DNA of 58,520 nucleotides. It comes from Chrysochromulina tobinii (taxonomy: Eukaryota; Haptophyta; Prymnesiales; Chrysochromulinaceae). Where the stretch lies: assembly GCA_001275005.1 (NCBI GenBank), contig JWZX01003100.1:1-58520 (forward strand), in the 5' to 3' direction. The notes below the pieces were generated by a model. That model was not told the origin of the DNA. It saw nothing but the letters and a program-made list of their open reading frames with translations, and ran no database searches. Below, piece after piece: positions 1-9,400 of this stretch (position 1 is its first letter; every line of letters starts with the position of its first letter). Both the position numbers and the translations under genes were made by a program.

Positions 1-173
1 GCACTGCCCTCGCGTCAAGGTCTGCAGACACCAGCGAAAACCCGTTGCACCAGTAGCCGGCAGGCGCACGAGGCGACGGCCCACTGCAGAGGACTCGTGA
101 CATGACTCGGGAGCTCTTTTTCGTGTTCTTTCCGGGACTTTTCCTCGGGCAACTTCCCGGATCCTTGCTCGGT

Positions 174-340
174 TCAAATCAGGTGGTGGGGATAATGTGT
201 GAAATGTATCCAGAAAGAATCAAAGAATATTTCCCCCTAGCCCTTTGGGTCAATCACTGACTTCAAAATCAGGTGTGGCGGAGGGATAGTGTGTGAATCC
301 AGAAAGATGCCTGTATGCCTCCCCTAAGGGCAAAGCGTCA
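174..340. repeat. Imperfect tandem duplication, two ~80-bp units
   Basis: Two adjacent blocks share TCAAA(A)TCAGGTG, a purine-rich core with GGGATA.TGTGTGAA, then CCAGAAAGA, CCCCTA and a closing TCAA. They are diverged by substitutions and small indels, so the duplication is not recent. No coding potential was seen. Confidence 0.6.
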
Positions 341-733
341 AACACACCGACGCTCCACGCGCGCGCGCGCGCGGCCGCGCGCACGACCAAGCCACCTCAC
401 CACACGGCGGCCGTCTCAAGACGTCAAGAGAGGCCACCGGCAGTCCGGCACAGCAAGTACCGCGACCGGAGCCCGTCGCGGCGCCTCTCTTGCCCTTCCC
501 GCGGCCCAGCTTGCCGCCGCCGACCTTGCCACCGCCGCCCTAGTTGTGGCAGAGGTGCAGGAGGGTAACGAACTAACGATCCGCGCGGAGCGAGCAGGTC
601 ATGAAGACCGCCCACACCGCCGTCGATGTATGTAGAGTGGGCCCACGCGCCGGGAAAGAGAATGCGAGGTGAAAAAGGAGGCAAGGAGGCATGACGGCTC
701 ATCTGAACCCCCCCGCTCACGTGACTGATGCAG

Positions 734-766
734 AGGCTGATCTTCACAGAGAAGGAAGATCAGCCT
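734..766. repeat. Perfect 12-bp inverted repeat (hairpin)
   Basis: AGGCTGATCTTC at 734-745 is followed after a 9-base spacer by its exact reverse complement at 755-766. It lies in gene-free DNA upstream of any recognised gene. It could be a transcript hairpin or the remnant of a small element. Confidence 0.65.
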
Positions 767-1120
767 ACAAGGCAGCCTAGGGCTGCGCGCGCGGCGCGGC
801 GCGCCGAGGACGAGGTGCGCGTGCGGTGCGGGGGCTTCACGTAGGGGCGGACCAACGAACCGCCCCTCCTCCGCGGCGCTCGCCTCGGGGCCTCGCGACA
901 GGGCACAGGGGGGACGAGGAGTTCTAGCCGCCACTCATTTAAATTGAGGATCTGAGGATTGTGCATGAAATCCAGATATTATTCCCTCCCCTACCCGGGT
1001 ACCCGCGCTGGCGCCGCGCTACCCGCCCCGCCCGGCGGCCCCGCTCGGCTTCGCCGCACCACGGCCCCGCCCCGGTTCTGGGTAAAACGGTAAAATCGCG
1101 CCGCGATGGTGCATGGTCGC

Positions 1121-1163
1121 CCGGTTACATGTAGGTACGGTCCGGTTACATGTAGGTACGGTC
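1121..1163. repeat. 21-bp tandem duplication with TACATGTA core
   Basis: Two adjacent copies of a unit beginning CCGGTTACATGTAGGTACGG lie just downstream of the oxygenase gene. The palindromic TACATGTA core also occurs elsewhere in intergenic DNA (near 2883 and 30573). Confidence 0.6.
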
Positions 1164-1269
1164 CGGTGAGACAAAAGACAAAATTTCTAAAGCTCGTCGA
1201 CACCGTCAGTCGCGACGTGTAATTGCAGTAATAGTACGCGGCGGACGATGTCAAAGCGTTTTTACCGTG

Positions 1270-2325
1270 TCACTCCGTGCACCACCTCTGGTTTTGCCAC
1301 TTGCCCTGCTCCGGATCGTATGCCTCCTCGAGGATGTCGTAGTCGTCGCCGCCGCTTCGGCCGGCGGAGTTGGCGTATAGGCTACTCTCCACAAAGTGAT
1401 GATCGATGCGCCGCGCCTTGACACGCACGAAACCGACGAGGATGTAGCGCCGTCCACGTGTCACAAGCGCGCCCTCGTGCAGCAGCTTGCCACAGTGCGT
1501 CGTCAGGTCTCCGCAGCGTGGGGGCTTGATGGCAGCCCGCCCGACGCCCTGGCAGCTTGCACACAGGCGCGACGCAGCGTCGGCAAATGCAGACTGATAG
1601 GCCGCCGCGGCCGGCGACACCTCAGCATGGCCGGCGGCATCGCCGGCGCTCTTGGATCCGGGGGCGTCGGCGGCAGCGGCGGCGGCCCGGCACGCTGCGC
1701 ATGTCGTGCCTCGGCATACCGGGCTGCCGCACGCGACGCATGACGGCCCGAGCGAGTGAAAGCGCAGCCCGCCGCCCTCAAAGTCGGATGGCTCAGAAAG
1801 GAGGATGGAGAAGCTGAGAAGGCTCCCGTCGCGATGGAACGCCAATCTGTCCTGCTGCGCCACATCTGCGTCAGGCGAGCCGAGTTTGGCTTCGTATTTG
1901 ACCAGGAACATGTCGGCCATAGATAGCTCGGTTACGTCAAAATGTCCGTACAAAGCGGCGATCGTCGGGAGCACAATGCTGTCGATCACGTGCGGTTGAA
2001 GTGCATCGTAGATGCTCGGCGCGTTCTCTTTGGTGACGGCAATATCAGTAGTTGGAAAATGTTTGTGACGGCCTGTGGCCCAGCCACGCGTGCGGCCGTG
2101 AGCCTCAGCTAGGCTCACAAGGTGTTGGCACGTCGCTGCATCAAGCAGGTGGAAGAGGTGGACGCCCCAAAGCGGCGAGCGCTTGTGGCCCTTTTGATCC
2201 GGCAGCCAAAGTGAGGTATGCGGCGTGAGCGGAGGGGTGGGTAATTGTGCAGGCGGTGGCGGTAGTGGTGGCGGTGGCGGTGACGGGTCGTCGGTCGTCG
2301 CGTCCATCGCCTCGGCCTTCCGCAT
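1270..2325 (-). CDS. 2-oxoglutarate/Fe(II) oxygenase with Cys-rich insertion
   Basis: A 351-residue protein read from the ATG at 2325; the open frame starts slightly earlier only at a non-ATG codon. After a proline-rich N-terminus (about residues 15-35), the region from about 140 to 305 has the double-stranded beta-helix pattern of the prolyl-4-hydroxylase-like superfamily: an HRDG motif supplies His164 and Asp166, the second metal ligand is His283 (LLHEG), and Arg293 (RGRRYILV) is placed to bind 2-oxoglutarate. The strand after HxD (SFSILLSEPSDFEGGGLRF) is typical. Unusually, about 90 residues between HxD and the distal His hold eight or more cysteines (CVAC, a CxxxxC, CAAC, CASC), suggesting a zinc-binding insertion. 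The family hydroxylates proline, lysine or other substrates; the substrate here is unknown. No signal peptide is seen, so a cytosolic or nuclear location is inferred. Confidence 0.85.
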   Translation of the reverse strand: MRKAEAMDATTDDPSPPPPPLPPPPAQLPTPPLTPHTSLWLPDQKGHKRSPLWGVHLFHLLDAATCQHLVSLAEAHGRTRGWATGRHKHFPTTDIAVTKENAPSIYDALQPHVIDSIVLPTIAALYGHFDVTELSMADMFLVKYEAKLGSPDADVAQQDRLAFHRDGSLLSFSILLSEPSDFEGGGLRFHSLGPSCVACGSPVCRGTTCAACRAAAAAADAPGSKSAGDAAGHAEVSPAAAAYQSAFADAASRLCASCQGVGRAAIKPPRCGDLTTHCGKLLHEGALVTRGRRYILVGFVRVKARRIDHHFVESSLYANSAGRSGGDDYDILEEAYDPEQGKWQNQRWCTE

Positions 2326-3131
2326 TTGACACAAGGAGGTGCCCTAGACGACGCGATACGCCAGACAGCCAGTTTCGTCGCGTCCCCTGGTGCTCGCTGC
2401 CCTATACTACCGGGCGGGATTGTGATAGGCAATCGGGTGGGGTGGGTGAGGGGGGAGTGGGGTTGGGGTTGGGGTTGTGTCAACCGTCGTCGTCCTGCCG
2501 CAGCCTCTACGCAGGGCCCGCCGTCTCTACGGTCCTTGCGTGGGACGTAGCGCTTCTTTCAATCATGTCGATCATCCGCGGGCCGATCTTTATTTCCGCC
2601 GTCAACCTGCCCGACGCGATTTCGCATCGGCTAGGAGCAGTATCTTTTGCTTGCGCGGTCCTGTTCTGTGGCCGGTCTCGTCACCTCATCGGCCTCCAAG
2701 CTCGTCGTCTTACATGTATTCACGCCAAAACGGCGCCGCTCAGCGCCATTGTCGTCTCATCCAGCACCTCCAGGACCTGGCGCGTGATTTCGTTCGGTGC
2801 GGCTCGGCTCCAAATTAGGTTCCGCCAAAACTTTCGGAACTTTCGGCAAAACTGCCGGCTCTACATTTCCCATTTTCGGGTATACATGTAGGAATGCGAC
2901 CAGGACGTCATAAGGACGTCACCGACCGGCAAATCAGCATCAAAGTGACAGAGGTCGTCTCTTGTCAGCCCCCGTCTGCTCATGAGCGACGAGGATACCG
3001 ACCTCGTTCTCGACGACCTCATGGGTGAGGTCTGAGGTGCAGGTGGTGATATCTGAGTCCACGTTTCCCGCCGCTCCTCTGGTCAGGCCTCCAGCGATGT
3101 TACCTCCCGTGTTGGCTGCTTGGGCCTTGGC
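2326..3131. other. Intergenic with dispersed repeat R1 and exon-like fragments
   Basis: Upstream of the oxygenase start. Contains three GGGGTT-like units near 2460-2477, dispersed repeat R1 (2409-2668) and, on the plus strand, a short exon-like frame at 2982-3024 (MSDEDTDLVLDDLM followed by GTGAGG). No complete gene can be assembled from it. Confidence 0.5.
2409..2668 (+). repeat. Dispersed repeat R1, copy 1
   Basis: Shares with 49166-49450, in the same orientation and spacing, the blocks GGGCGGGATTGTGATAG (2412-2428), ATCATGTCGA.CATCC.CGGGCCGATCTTT.TTTCC (from 2562) and AGTATCTT..GCTTGCG.GGTCC (near 2640-2661). The blocks are about 150 bp apart in both copies. The rest is diverged. No open frame is conserved between the copies, so this looks like a decayed non-autonomous element or an old segmental duplication. 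Confidence 0.7.
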
Positions 3132-3578
3132 TCATACTACTATTGAGCAGACCGCCGAGTCAATGATCACGGCGGCGAGCCCGAGCGACATCGTACGCGT
3201 GAGCACTACGTGAGCACAACGGTCGCCACTACATGAATAACTACATCGTCGCGCCACGCACGCACGCCATGTGACGCGGGAAATATTCATGGCCGGTGAT
3301 CGACCCGATGTCGGCGAGGTAAGAGGGGCTACATGCACCCCCGAAATTGTGACGCAGCAGTGGAGCTGCTGTGAGTTGGTCATATGACCATGGGCCATAC
3401 TGGCCGCAGCACTTGATGTTTTGCACCTGCGCAACATGCCAAGGCGTGTGCTAGTACTGCCTATGAGCTGTGTCATGAGTCTGGCCATGTGTGTCCGTAG
3501 AGTATCTAGCCTTCTAGGAATTCCTTCTTTGTTGTCAAGGGAGGCGAGATACTGCGCTGCGAAACTGCGTCCGGTCAT
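3132..3578 (-). CDS. Possible small protein, unrecognised
   Basis: An open frame of 148 codons from the ATG at 3578. Its first 55 or so residues (MTGRSFAAQYLASLDNKEG and onward, with RRLDTLRTHMARLMTQLIG) look like a helical protein; the rest is less convincing and may be intron read-through. A copy of the 26-bp element lies in the same orientation about 160 bp upstream (3737-3762), as in front of two clearer genes. No homology is recognised. Plus-strand exon-like fragments in the same interval compete with this reading. Confidence 0.25.
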   Translation of the reverse strand: MTGRSFAAQYLASLDNKEGIPRRLDTLRTHMARLMTQLIGSTSTRLGMLRRCKTSSAAASMAHGHMTNSQQLHCCVTISGVHVAPLTSPTSGRSPAMNISRVTWRACVARRCSYSCSGDRCAHVVLTRTMSLGLAAVIIDSAVCSIVV

Positions 3579-3736
3579 CAGAATTCTTGCATCTCCTCTT
3601 GGAGCTGTCTGGCTCGGATTATGTGCGTCAACTTGGCATGCAACTTGGCCCGGGCGCGGTCGCGCTAGGTCCCCAGGGCCATCTTGGTTCTTGCAAGTGG
3701 CGCCGGCCCTCTTACCGGCCCTCCCACAAAGTCCGC

Positions 3737-3762
3737 GTAAACGTTAACACGACAGACGCGAC
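3737..3762 (-). promoter_or_regulatory. 26-bp element, copy A
   Basis: On the minus strand this begins GTCGCGTCTGTCGTGTTA and ends ACGTTTAC. It matches copies at 25615-25640 and 44957-44982 with 24 of 26 positions invariant, and the flanks are unrelated. Its orientation would serve a minus-strand gene starting at or below 3578. Confidence 0.55.
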
Positions 3763-3940
3763 AATCGAACCGGTGCTACGGCACTGTTACTGCCCGCTCA
3801 GAATACTCCGCGTGCTTCCGTAACTTAGGTTTCCGCATTTCCGGTCTCCCTGCTGACCGAACGCTGACCGACATGGACCGAACGCGACCGAACTGACCGA
3901 ACGCAGTTTCGCAGCCTTTACCATATTGAACTAATTCGTA

Positions 3941-5610
3941 TCATGGCTCGTTAATCAACGAGACGATACTGAAGTCGGTCTCCTTGGTTGCGGACGCGGG
4001 CTGATCGGGCCGCGGAACTACCGTCAGCCGAACGAGGGCCTCGTCGGTCTGCACGTCAGCGCCAAACTCAGCGATGATGGCACGATGATAAAATCCTTGC
4101 CCCGTTGGGCAATGATCCGCCGGAGTGCAGCGCCCGTCGATGTAGCTCGTGACGGAGACGCGACGAGACGACGGGACGGCAGGAGCGCCAGGCTGCGCCG
4201 GCCATCCCTGTAACGTCTCTCCTGTAACGGCCATCCTTGTAACGCCAGGCTGCGCCGGCCGGGGCATCCATGTAACGTCTGCTTGGAGTAAGCCCAGTGG
4301 TAGCATGTCGTGCTTGTAATACTCAAGGTGAAGCCAAGGCGAGATCACAGGCACGGCGAACGACAAGAAGGCGCCAATGGAGGACGCTTGCAGCCACTGC
4401 TTCTTGCCGCCAGCACCGCCGGTCTTGAGCTGCCAGCCCGTGTTGGCCAAGAGCGACACATTTACGTTCAACCTATTGGACGACCCGAGGGAAGACCCAG
4501 CTTGGGAAGACCCGCGGGACGCCGAACAGACGCTGCGAGCCAGCACCACGACGGACGCAAGGGTCTCCTTGAGGGTCTCGGGCGCTCCGCATGACCATGA
4601 GTGGATGTGCTGGGCTGGTGTGCTTCTTGAGCCGGAGGAAGCGGGGACAACGCCATGGAGGCCGACGGCCGAGCCGCGAGACGTGGCGCGAGACGCGTGT
4701 AATACGCGCCGCTCACGAGCTCGGCAGCTGCCGTCCCTTGAAGTTCGCAATAGCCCGGGGCTGGGTGGAGGGGGTCGGCTAATTTGGACTTTGGGTTGTA
4801 TGGGAACATGCGGAGGACCAGACTCTTGAACTCGTGTGAGAAGCTCAGGGCTCTCTTGCCGCCGGCCGCTGTGCTGCTGTGATTCAGTTTGGTGCATGCA
4901 TCCAGATGGGCTGGAAGCTGAGCCCGCAACAGTGCGCACGAATCGACGAAGCTGATGTTCGTCGCCTGCACGAGTGCTGCGTCTTCTCGCTCGCACCGGG
5001 CCTGCCACTCAGCGTGCTTGACCGCCTTGTCGACCCCGGCTACCGAGGAACGCAGCGATGTATGATGTTTGTCGAGTTGAAACCACAGAGCGTCGTCAAG
5101 CTCGGCGCGGCCACTTGGTACGCGCCCGTTGCTCAGGCTCACCTCCAGCTGCACCAGCCCGCAGTGCTTGATGACGACGACAAGTGCGCGCTGGCCGAGT
5201 TGCAGCAGGTTCTCAAGCAGCTGCCGACCTCCTTGGCTACTCGCGAGCTCAGCGTAGTGCACAAGGATGATGTCTGCAGCTTGCCAGTGGCTGCGCCCAC
5301 ACGAGAGTTCGTGGCTCGCTCCAAAGCCCCCCGCCACGTTGTCGAGATCAACGGTGAAGCGAAGCCATGGAAAACAGCTCTGCAGTCGCCGCGCGAAGGC
5401 GTGGCTTGTCATCGCGTTGTTCCATCTTGCCACGGAATTGCCTAGTGCGAGGACACGTTGCACTGAACCTGATGGCAGAGAGGGTAATCGTGCAACGTAC
5501 GCATCAAGGCCGCGACCGGGCGCATAGACCGGAGAGCCACAGAGGTGGGACGGGAACTTCGACGAGCACTTCGTCCCTGATGTAAACTGGGGATGCTCTC
5601 CGCGGCTCAT
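3941..5610 (-). CDS. SGNH/GDSL-like hydrolase (two exons)
   Basis: Two open frames join by a phase-0 GT-AG intron: exon 1 is 5610-4717, the intron 4716-4610 (GTGAGC ... CCCAG, 107 nt) and exon 2 is 4609-3941, giving about 520 residues. Exon 1 carries a block-I-like motif LALGNS (nucleophile Ser59 in place of the classical GDS), a helix-rich middle with DIILVHYAEL, and the block-V motif DPLH (Asp279/His282) followed by a helix. Exon 2 contains a beta-rich C-terminal domain (KQWLQAS, EYYKHDMLPLGLLQADV, GQGFYHRAIIAEFG) that I associate with algal SGNH-like proteins. A tandem duplication (about 4186-4275) repeats a PAQPG segment in this tail. The likely role is an esterase or acyltransferase-like enzyme on glycans or lipids; the substrate is unknown. 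A further upstream exon is possible because no signal peptide begins at 5610. Confidence 0.75.
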
Positions 5611-6426
5611 CTCGTCGCAAGCCTTTTGTGGTGCCCTGCGACGTGCTTCTCGCCCTGCCCTTGGGCGCTGGGATCAACATGCTGGGAATTAGCATGCAAT
5701 TGCGAAACGTTGTGAGGTCTTGTTCGTCGAAGATTTGGGGGGACAACTCCGCTCCTCCGAGCTCCGGTTCCAAACTGATCCTATACTTTACCACTTTTGA
5801 ATGTGTACCATTTCCAAGTCGCCCGCAAGTGACAACATTTAGGCATCTAGGAGGGGCAATTTTTGCCCATTGAAAGTGCGGTGCGCCGGCGGGAGCGCGT
5901 GGGGGGGCGTCCGAGCGACGCGCGTCATTGTGGTATACCGCGTGTTGAACGGAAGAAGCGGAGTATGAGTTGAAAACGGTGTGGACACATCCAAAAATCT
6001 AATGATTTGAGATTTCAAGCCTTCGCTTGTAATATTGCGAAGTGGCTCAGTTTTCCTTTAGTTTTCGCCTTTTCCTTTTCGTTTCGAAACGGAGAACGAG
6101 GTCGAGGAGTACACTCACTCCGTAGAGTACACGATTATTGGGCGGAGGGGGAGTCGTGTTCGCGTGGACGCCGCGTCCCGCGTAACCCCCCGTATGAATC
6201 GGCGCGGCGTATGCGCTTTCTTACACCCTCGCCTACAAGAACGTTAATAGCTCACCCACGAGCGTGGCCGATACTAAGGCGAGGGGTCGATACCTCGATT
6301 CTGCCATTCTCGCTGCAAACACGGAATAGTGCTTCTTCTTCGTCCGTTCTTCCTTCACTCACGGCATGACTGTACGCGTCTCCGTTTCGTCCCTATCTCT
6401 CGCCCACACACCTCACGCCTCGCACC
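5611..6426. other. Intergenic, no gene seen
   Basis: Between the SGNH hydrolase start and the stop of the plastid-targeted protein. It is less GC-rich than the genes, with short unrelated open frames on both strands. No RNA gene, repeat or motif was recognised. Confidence 0.5.
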
Positions 6427-9400
6427 TTACGTATCAGGAGCCACCCAACGCATGATCAATCGTACGCGGCTGTGCCGATTGGAGCGCAGGCGATGCAGAC
6501 CGCGCGTCCGGCTCACAACCTGCACCGGCGCCGTCCACCTCCTCTCCGTGCCTCCAAGCGTAGCGTCGCTCGCAGCCTGAGCGGCCCTGAGCCAGAGCGT
6601 AGCGTCGCCAGCAGCTTTAGCAGCGTTCAACCGTGCCCTGTCCACGTACTCGGCGTACTCGACCTGTGCGAGCACACCGCGCGGCGCCTCTTCGTGGACC
6701 ACCAGATGGACTGCACCAGTCACAGTGGCGGCGAGCGCCTGCATGTGCTTGTGCACGAAGGCAAAGAGAGCCCCGTCGAGCCGCTCGAGTTGCGGCAGCA
6801 GCGGGCCGAGCAGTAGGGAGGGCCTCTCTCGAAGGATGGAGCACAGGTGCATCGCCTGTGCATCGGAGCGTAACCGTTCGAGCGAAGAGGCCGCGCCGAG
6901 CTCCTCGACGTCGAGCATGATCGCTCGGAGCATGAGGCCGACCTCGCCACCGTCGCGAGTCGCCTTGACTTCGTGCCGCATGCGTTGAACGGCCCGCAGA
7001 AGCTCGTGCACCCGAGGCGTGTACAGCTTCGTAGGATCCGCCGCAGTGAGCTTGTCGACCTCCTTGCGCTCGGCGGCGGACACCATCGAGCGCAGGACCT
7101 CCTCAGCTTCAACTGGTGCTGCCTCTCCTACATCGGACGTGCTTCTTGCCACCGCACCGGCCTTGACGTCAACATCCGCCTCCGCCTGTGGCTCCAACTT
7201 AGGCGTTGCCACCGTCATCGGCTTCCTGAGAGGGGGCACTTGCATGCCGCCATCGGCAAGCACCGCCTCGATGCGAGAAACGAGCTCCGCGTCTGCCTCG
7301 TTGTCCTCTGCGCTTCCGTCGTTCAAAGCGGAGGCCGTGGTTGTCATCTCATACGCCTCCTTCTCTGAGGAAGGAGCCGCTGGCGCCTGCGGCTCGGTCT
7401 CAGCGTCCCGCTCCACATTAAACCGAGCCTCGGCCTCCGCTTTGAACATCACAACCTCTGCCTCTGTCGCTAGCTCGGTCTCGGCGGTCTCAGCCTCCGA
7501 CACGCCATCCGCCCGAGACTCCAACTCGACTTCGTCCACCTCCGCCTCCGCCTGGGCGCCAAAGACCATCGCATTGGAAGTAGCGATCGTCTCCTCAAAG
7601 CCCGCCTGCGCATTAGCAGCCGCCTGCGCATCAGCGGCCGCCTGAGCCTCAACGGCTGCCTCGGACGGTGGGCCTTCTTGCAGCTGCAACTCCTCGCACA
7701 CGCTAGAGACGAGAGGGGCAACAGCATCAGTGTCAGCTGACGAGTGTTGCTCGACCGTCTCCGCCCCAGGCGCAGCCGCCGTCCCATCCATAGGGGTGAT
7801 GTCAAAGCCACCCTCACCGAGCACTTCCAACAGCCGTGTCGCCAGCTTCGCGTCCGACGGCTCTTTCTCCACCTCCTCAATCGCCGTCTCCGCCACCTCG
7901 ACCTGCGTACCACCCGCAGCTTGCTGCATCTCCGGCGTATTGATCGAAGTGGGACCAAAGACGAGGACGTGGCACTGCCGGATCGTGGCCTCGTTGGTAG
8001 CGGCAGCCTCGATGCCCAGCACCCCACTCACAAGCTCGGCAGCGTCGCCCGCCTGAGGGAGGCCAAGCTCACGGCAAAGGTCTGCCGCCATCTCGGCCAC
8101 CTCCGGCGCCATCTCGGCCACCACCGGCGCCATCTCGGCCGCCACCGGCGCCATCTCGGCCACCTCCCGCGCCATCTCGGCCACCACCGGCGCCATCTCG
8201 GCCACCTCCGGCGCCATCTCGGCCGCCTCCGGCGCCATCTCGGCCGCCATCTCGGCGAACCCCCGAGCCCGGGCAGCGGCCTCGGCACTCGTGTGAGAAG
8301 AGCCGCGCACCTCGAGCTGGCTCAGCGTGCTCTCGACGGCGCTTAAAATGCCCTCGATGCCCTTCTCTGCGCGGGCCTCTGTGTGAGCTTCGATTGTCCG
8401 TGCCGTCACCACCATCGGTGGCTCATGGCTCGCCAGCCAAGCCGCCTTCGCCGCAGCCTCGTCCACGAGAGGGGGCACTTGCATGCCACCATCGGCGAGC
8501 ACCGCCTCAATACGAGAAGCGAGCTCCTCCTCCTCTTCCTCCTTAGCAAGCACCGCCTCAATGCGAGAAGCGAGCTCCTCCTCCTCTTCCTCAGCAAGCA
8601 CCGCCTCAATGCGAGATGCGAGCTCCTCCTCCTCTTCCTCGTTAGCAAGCACCGCTTCAATGCGAGAAGCGAGCTCCGCCGCATCCTCCTCGGCGATGAG
8701 CGCCGCTGCCGCCGCCTCGATGCGGGCTGCCAACTCCGCCTCCTCCTCGGCGAGCCTTCGAGCCTTCTCCATGGCGAGTTCGATCGCTACCTCCGCCTCC
8801 TGCAGGGCGTGCAGGATCACCTCCGCCTGGGCCTTCTCCTCGGCAATCGTCGACTCCGCCTGGGCCTTCTCCTTGGCGATCTGGATCGCCCGTGGAGTCA
8901 CCACCATCGATGGCTCATGGCTCGCGAGCCAGGCCGCCTTGGCAGCCTGCGCCCGAGCCACTACAATGCCATGAGCTCTGGCCGCCTCTTCCTCTTCTGC
9001 CCGCGCCTTCGCCGCCTCGATGACACTGGCCTTGGCCTCCTCCTGCTCTGCTAGCCTCGCCAGCCAGCGGGCGCGGGCGTCGGCGCTTGCGGCCGGGTCG
9101 GCGCTCGTCACGCCGCTCGGCAACTCGTGGCGCGGTGCCTGTTGCGCCCCCCGAGACGCCCGGAACGGCGCCTGCGGCGCCCCGAGCCGCACCCACGCCG
9201 ACGTTGCCGCCGGCGGCGGTGCTGACATCGGTTGCGCAGGCGGCGACCAGGCAGCCGGCGTCGATGCAAGCTCTTCCGCCGTGTGCTCCTGGGCTCTAGC
9301 AAGGCTATCGGTCAGCTGGGTCGGCAGGGCAGGCACCGATATGGACTCTATGGTAGCGGCGGCGAACTCTTCGTATGCTGCTTGCAGCTTGGCACGTCTT

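Larger units (their letters stand above)
1..1269. other. Intergenic, no supported gene
   Basis: No reading frame here resembles a protein; the short open frames are arginine/proline-rich products of GC-rich DNA. Visible structure: an imperfect tandem duplication of about 80 bp (174-252 and 263-340, both containing ATCAGGTG, TGTGTGAA and CCAGAAAGA), a GC-alternating run near 359-375, a perfect 12-bp hairpin at 734-766 and a 21-bp tandem duplication at 1121-1163 containing TTACATGTAGGTACGG. The 3' end of the oxygenase gene lies at 1270. Confidence 0.6.

Noticed and set aside
160-200. GGTTCAAATC as a possible tRNA T-loop
   Set aside because: No pairing stems; part of an imperfect tandem duplication.
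293-934. Several open frames of 90-110 codons on both strands
   Set aside because: Arginine/proline/alanine-rich, no domain character and overlapping each other on opposite strands; typical chance frames of GC-rich DNA.
2455-2480. GGGGTT repeats as telomeric DNA
   Set aside because: Only three units, inside dispersed repeat R1 and surrounded by normal genes.
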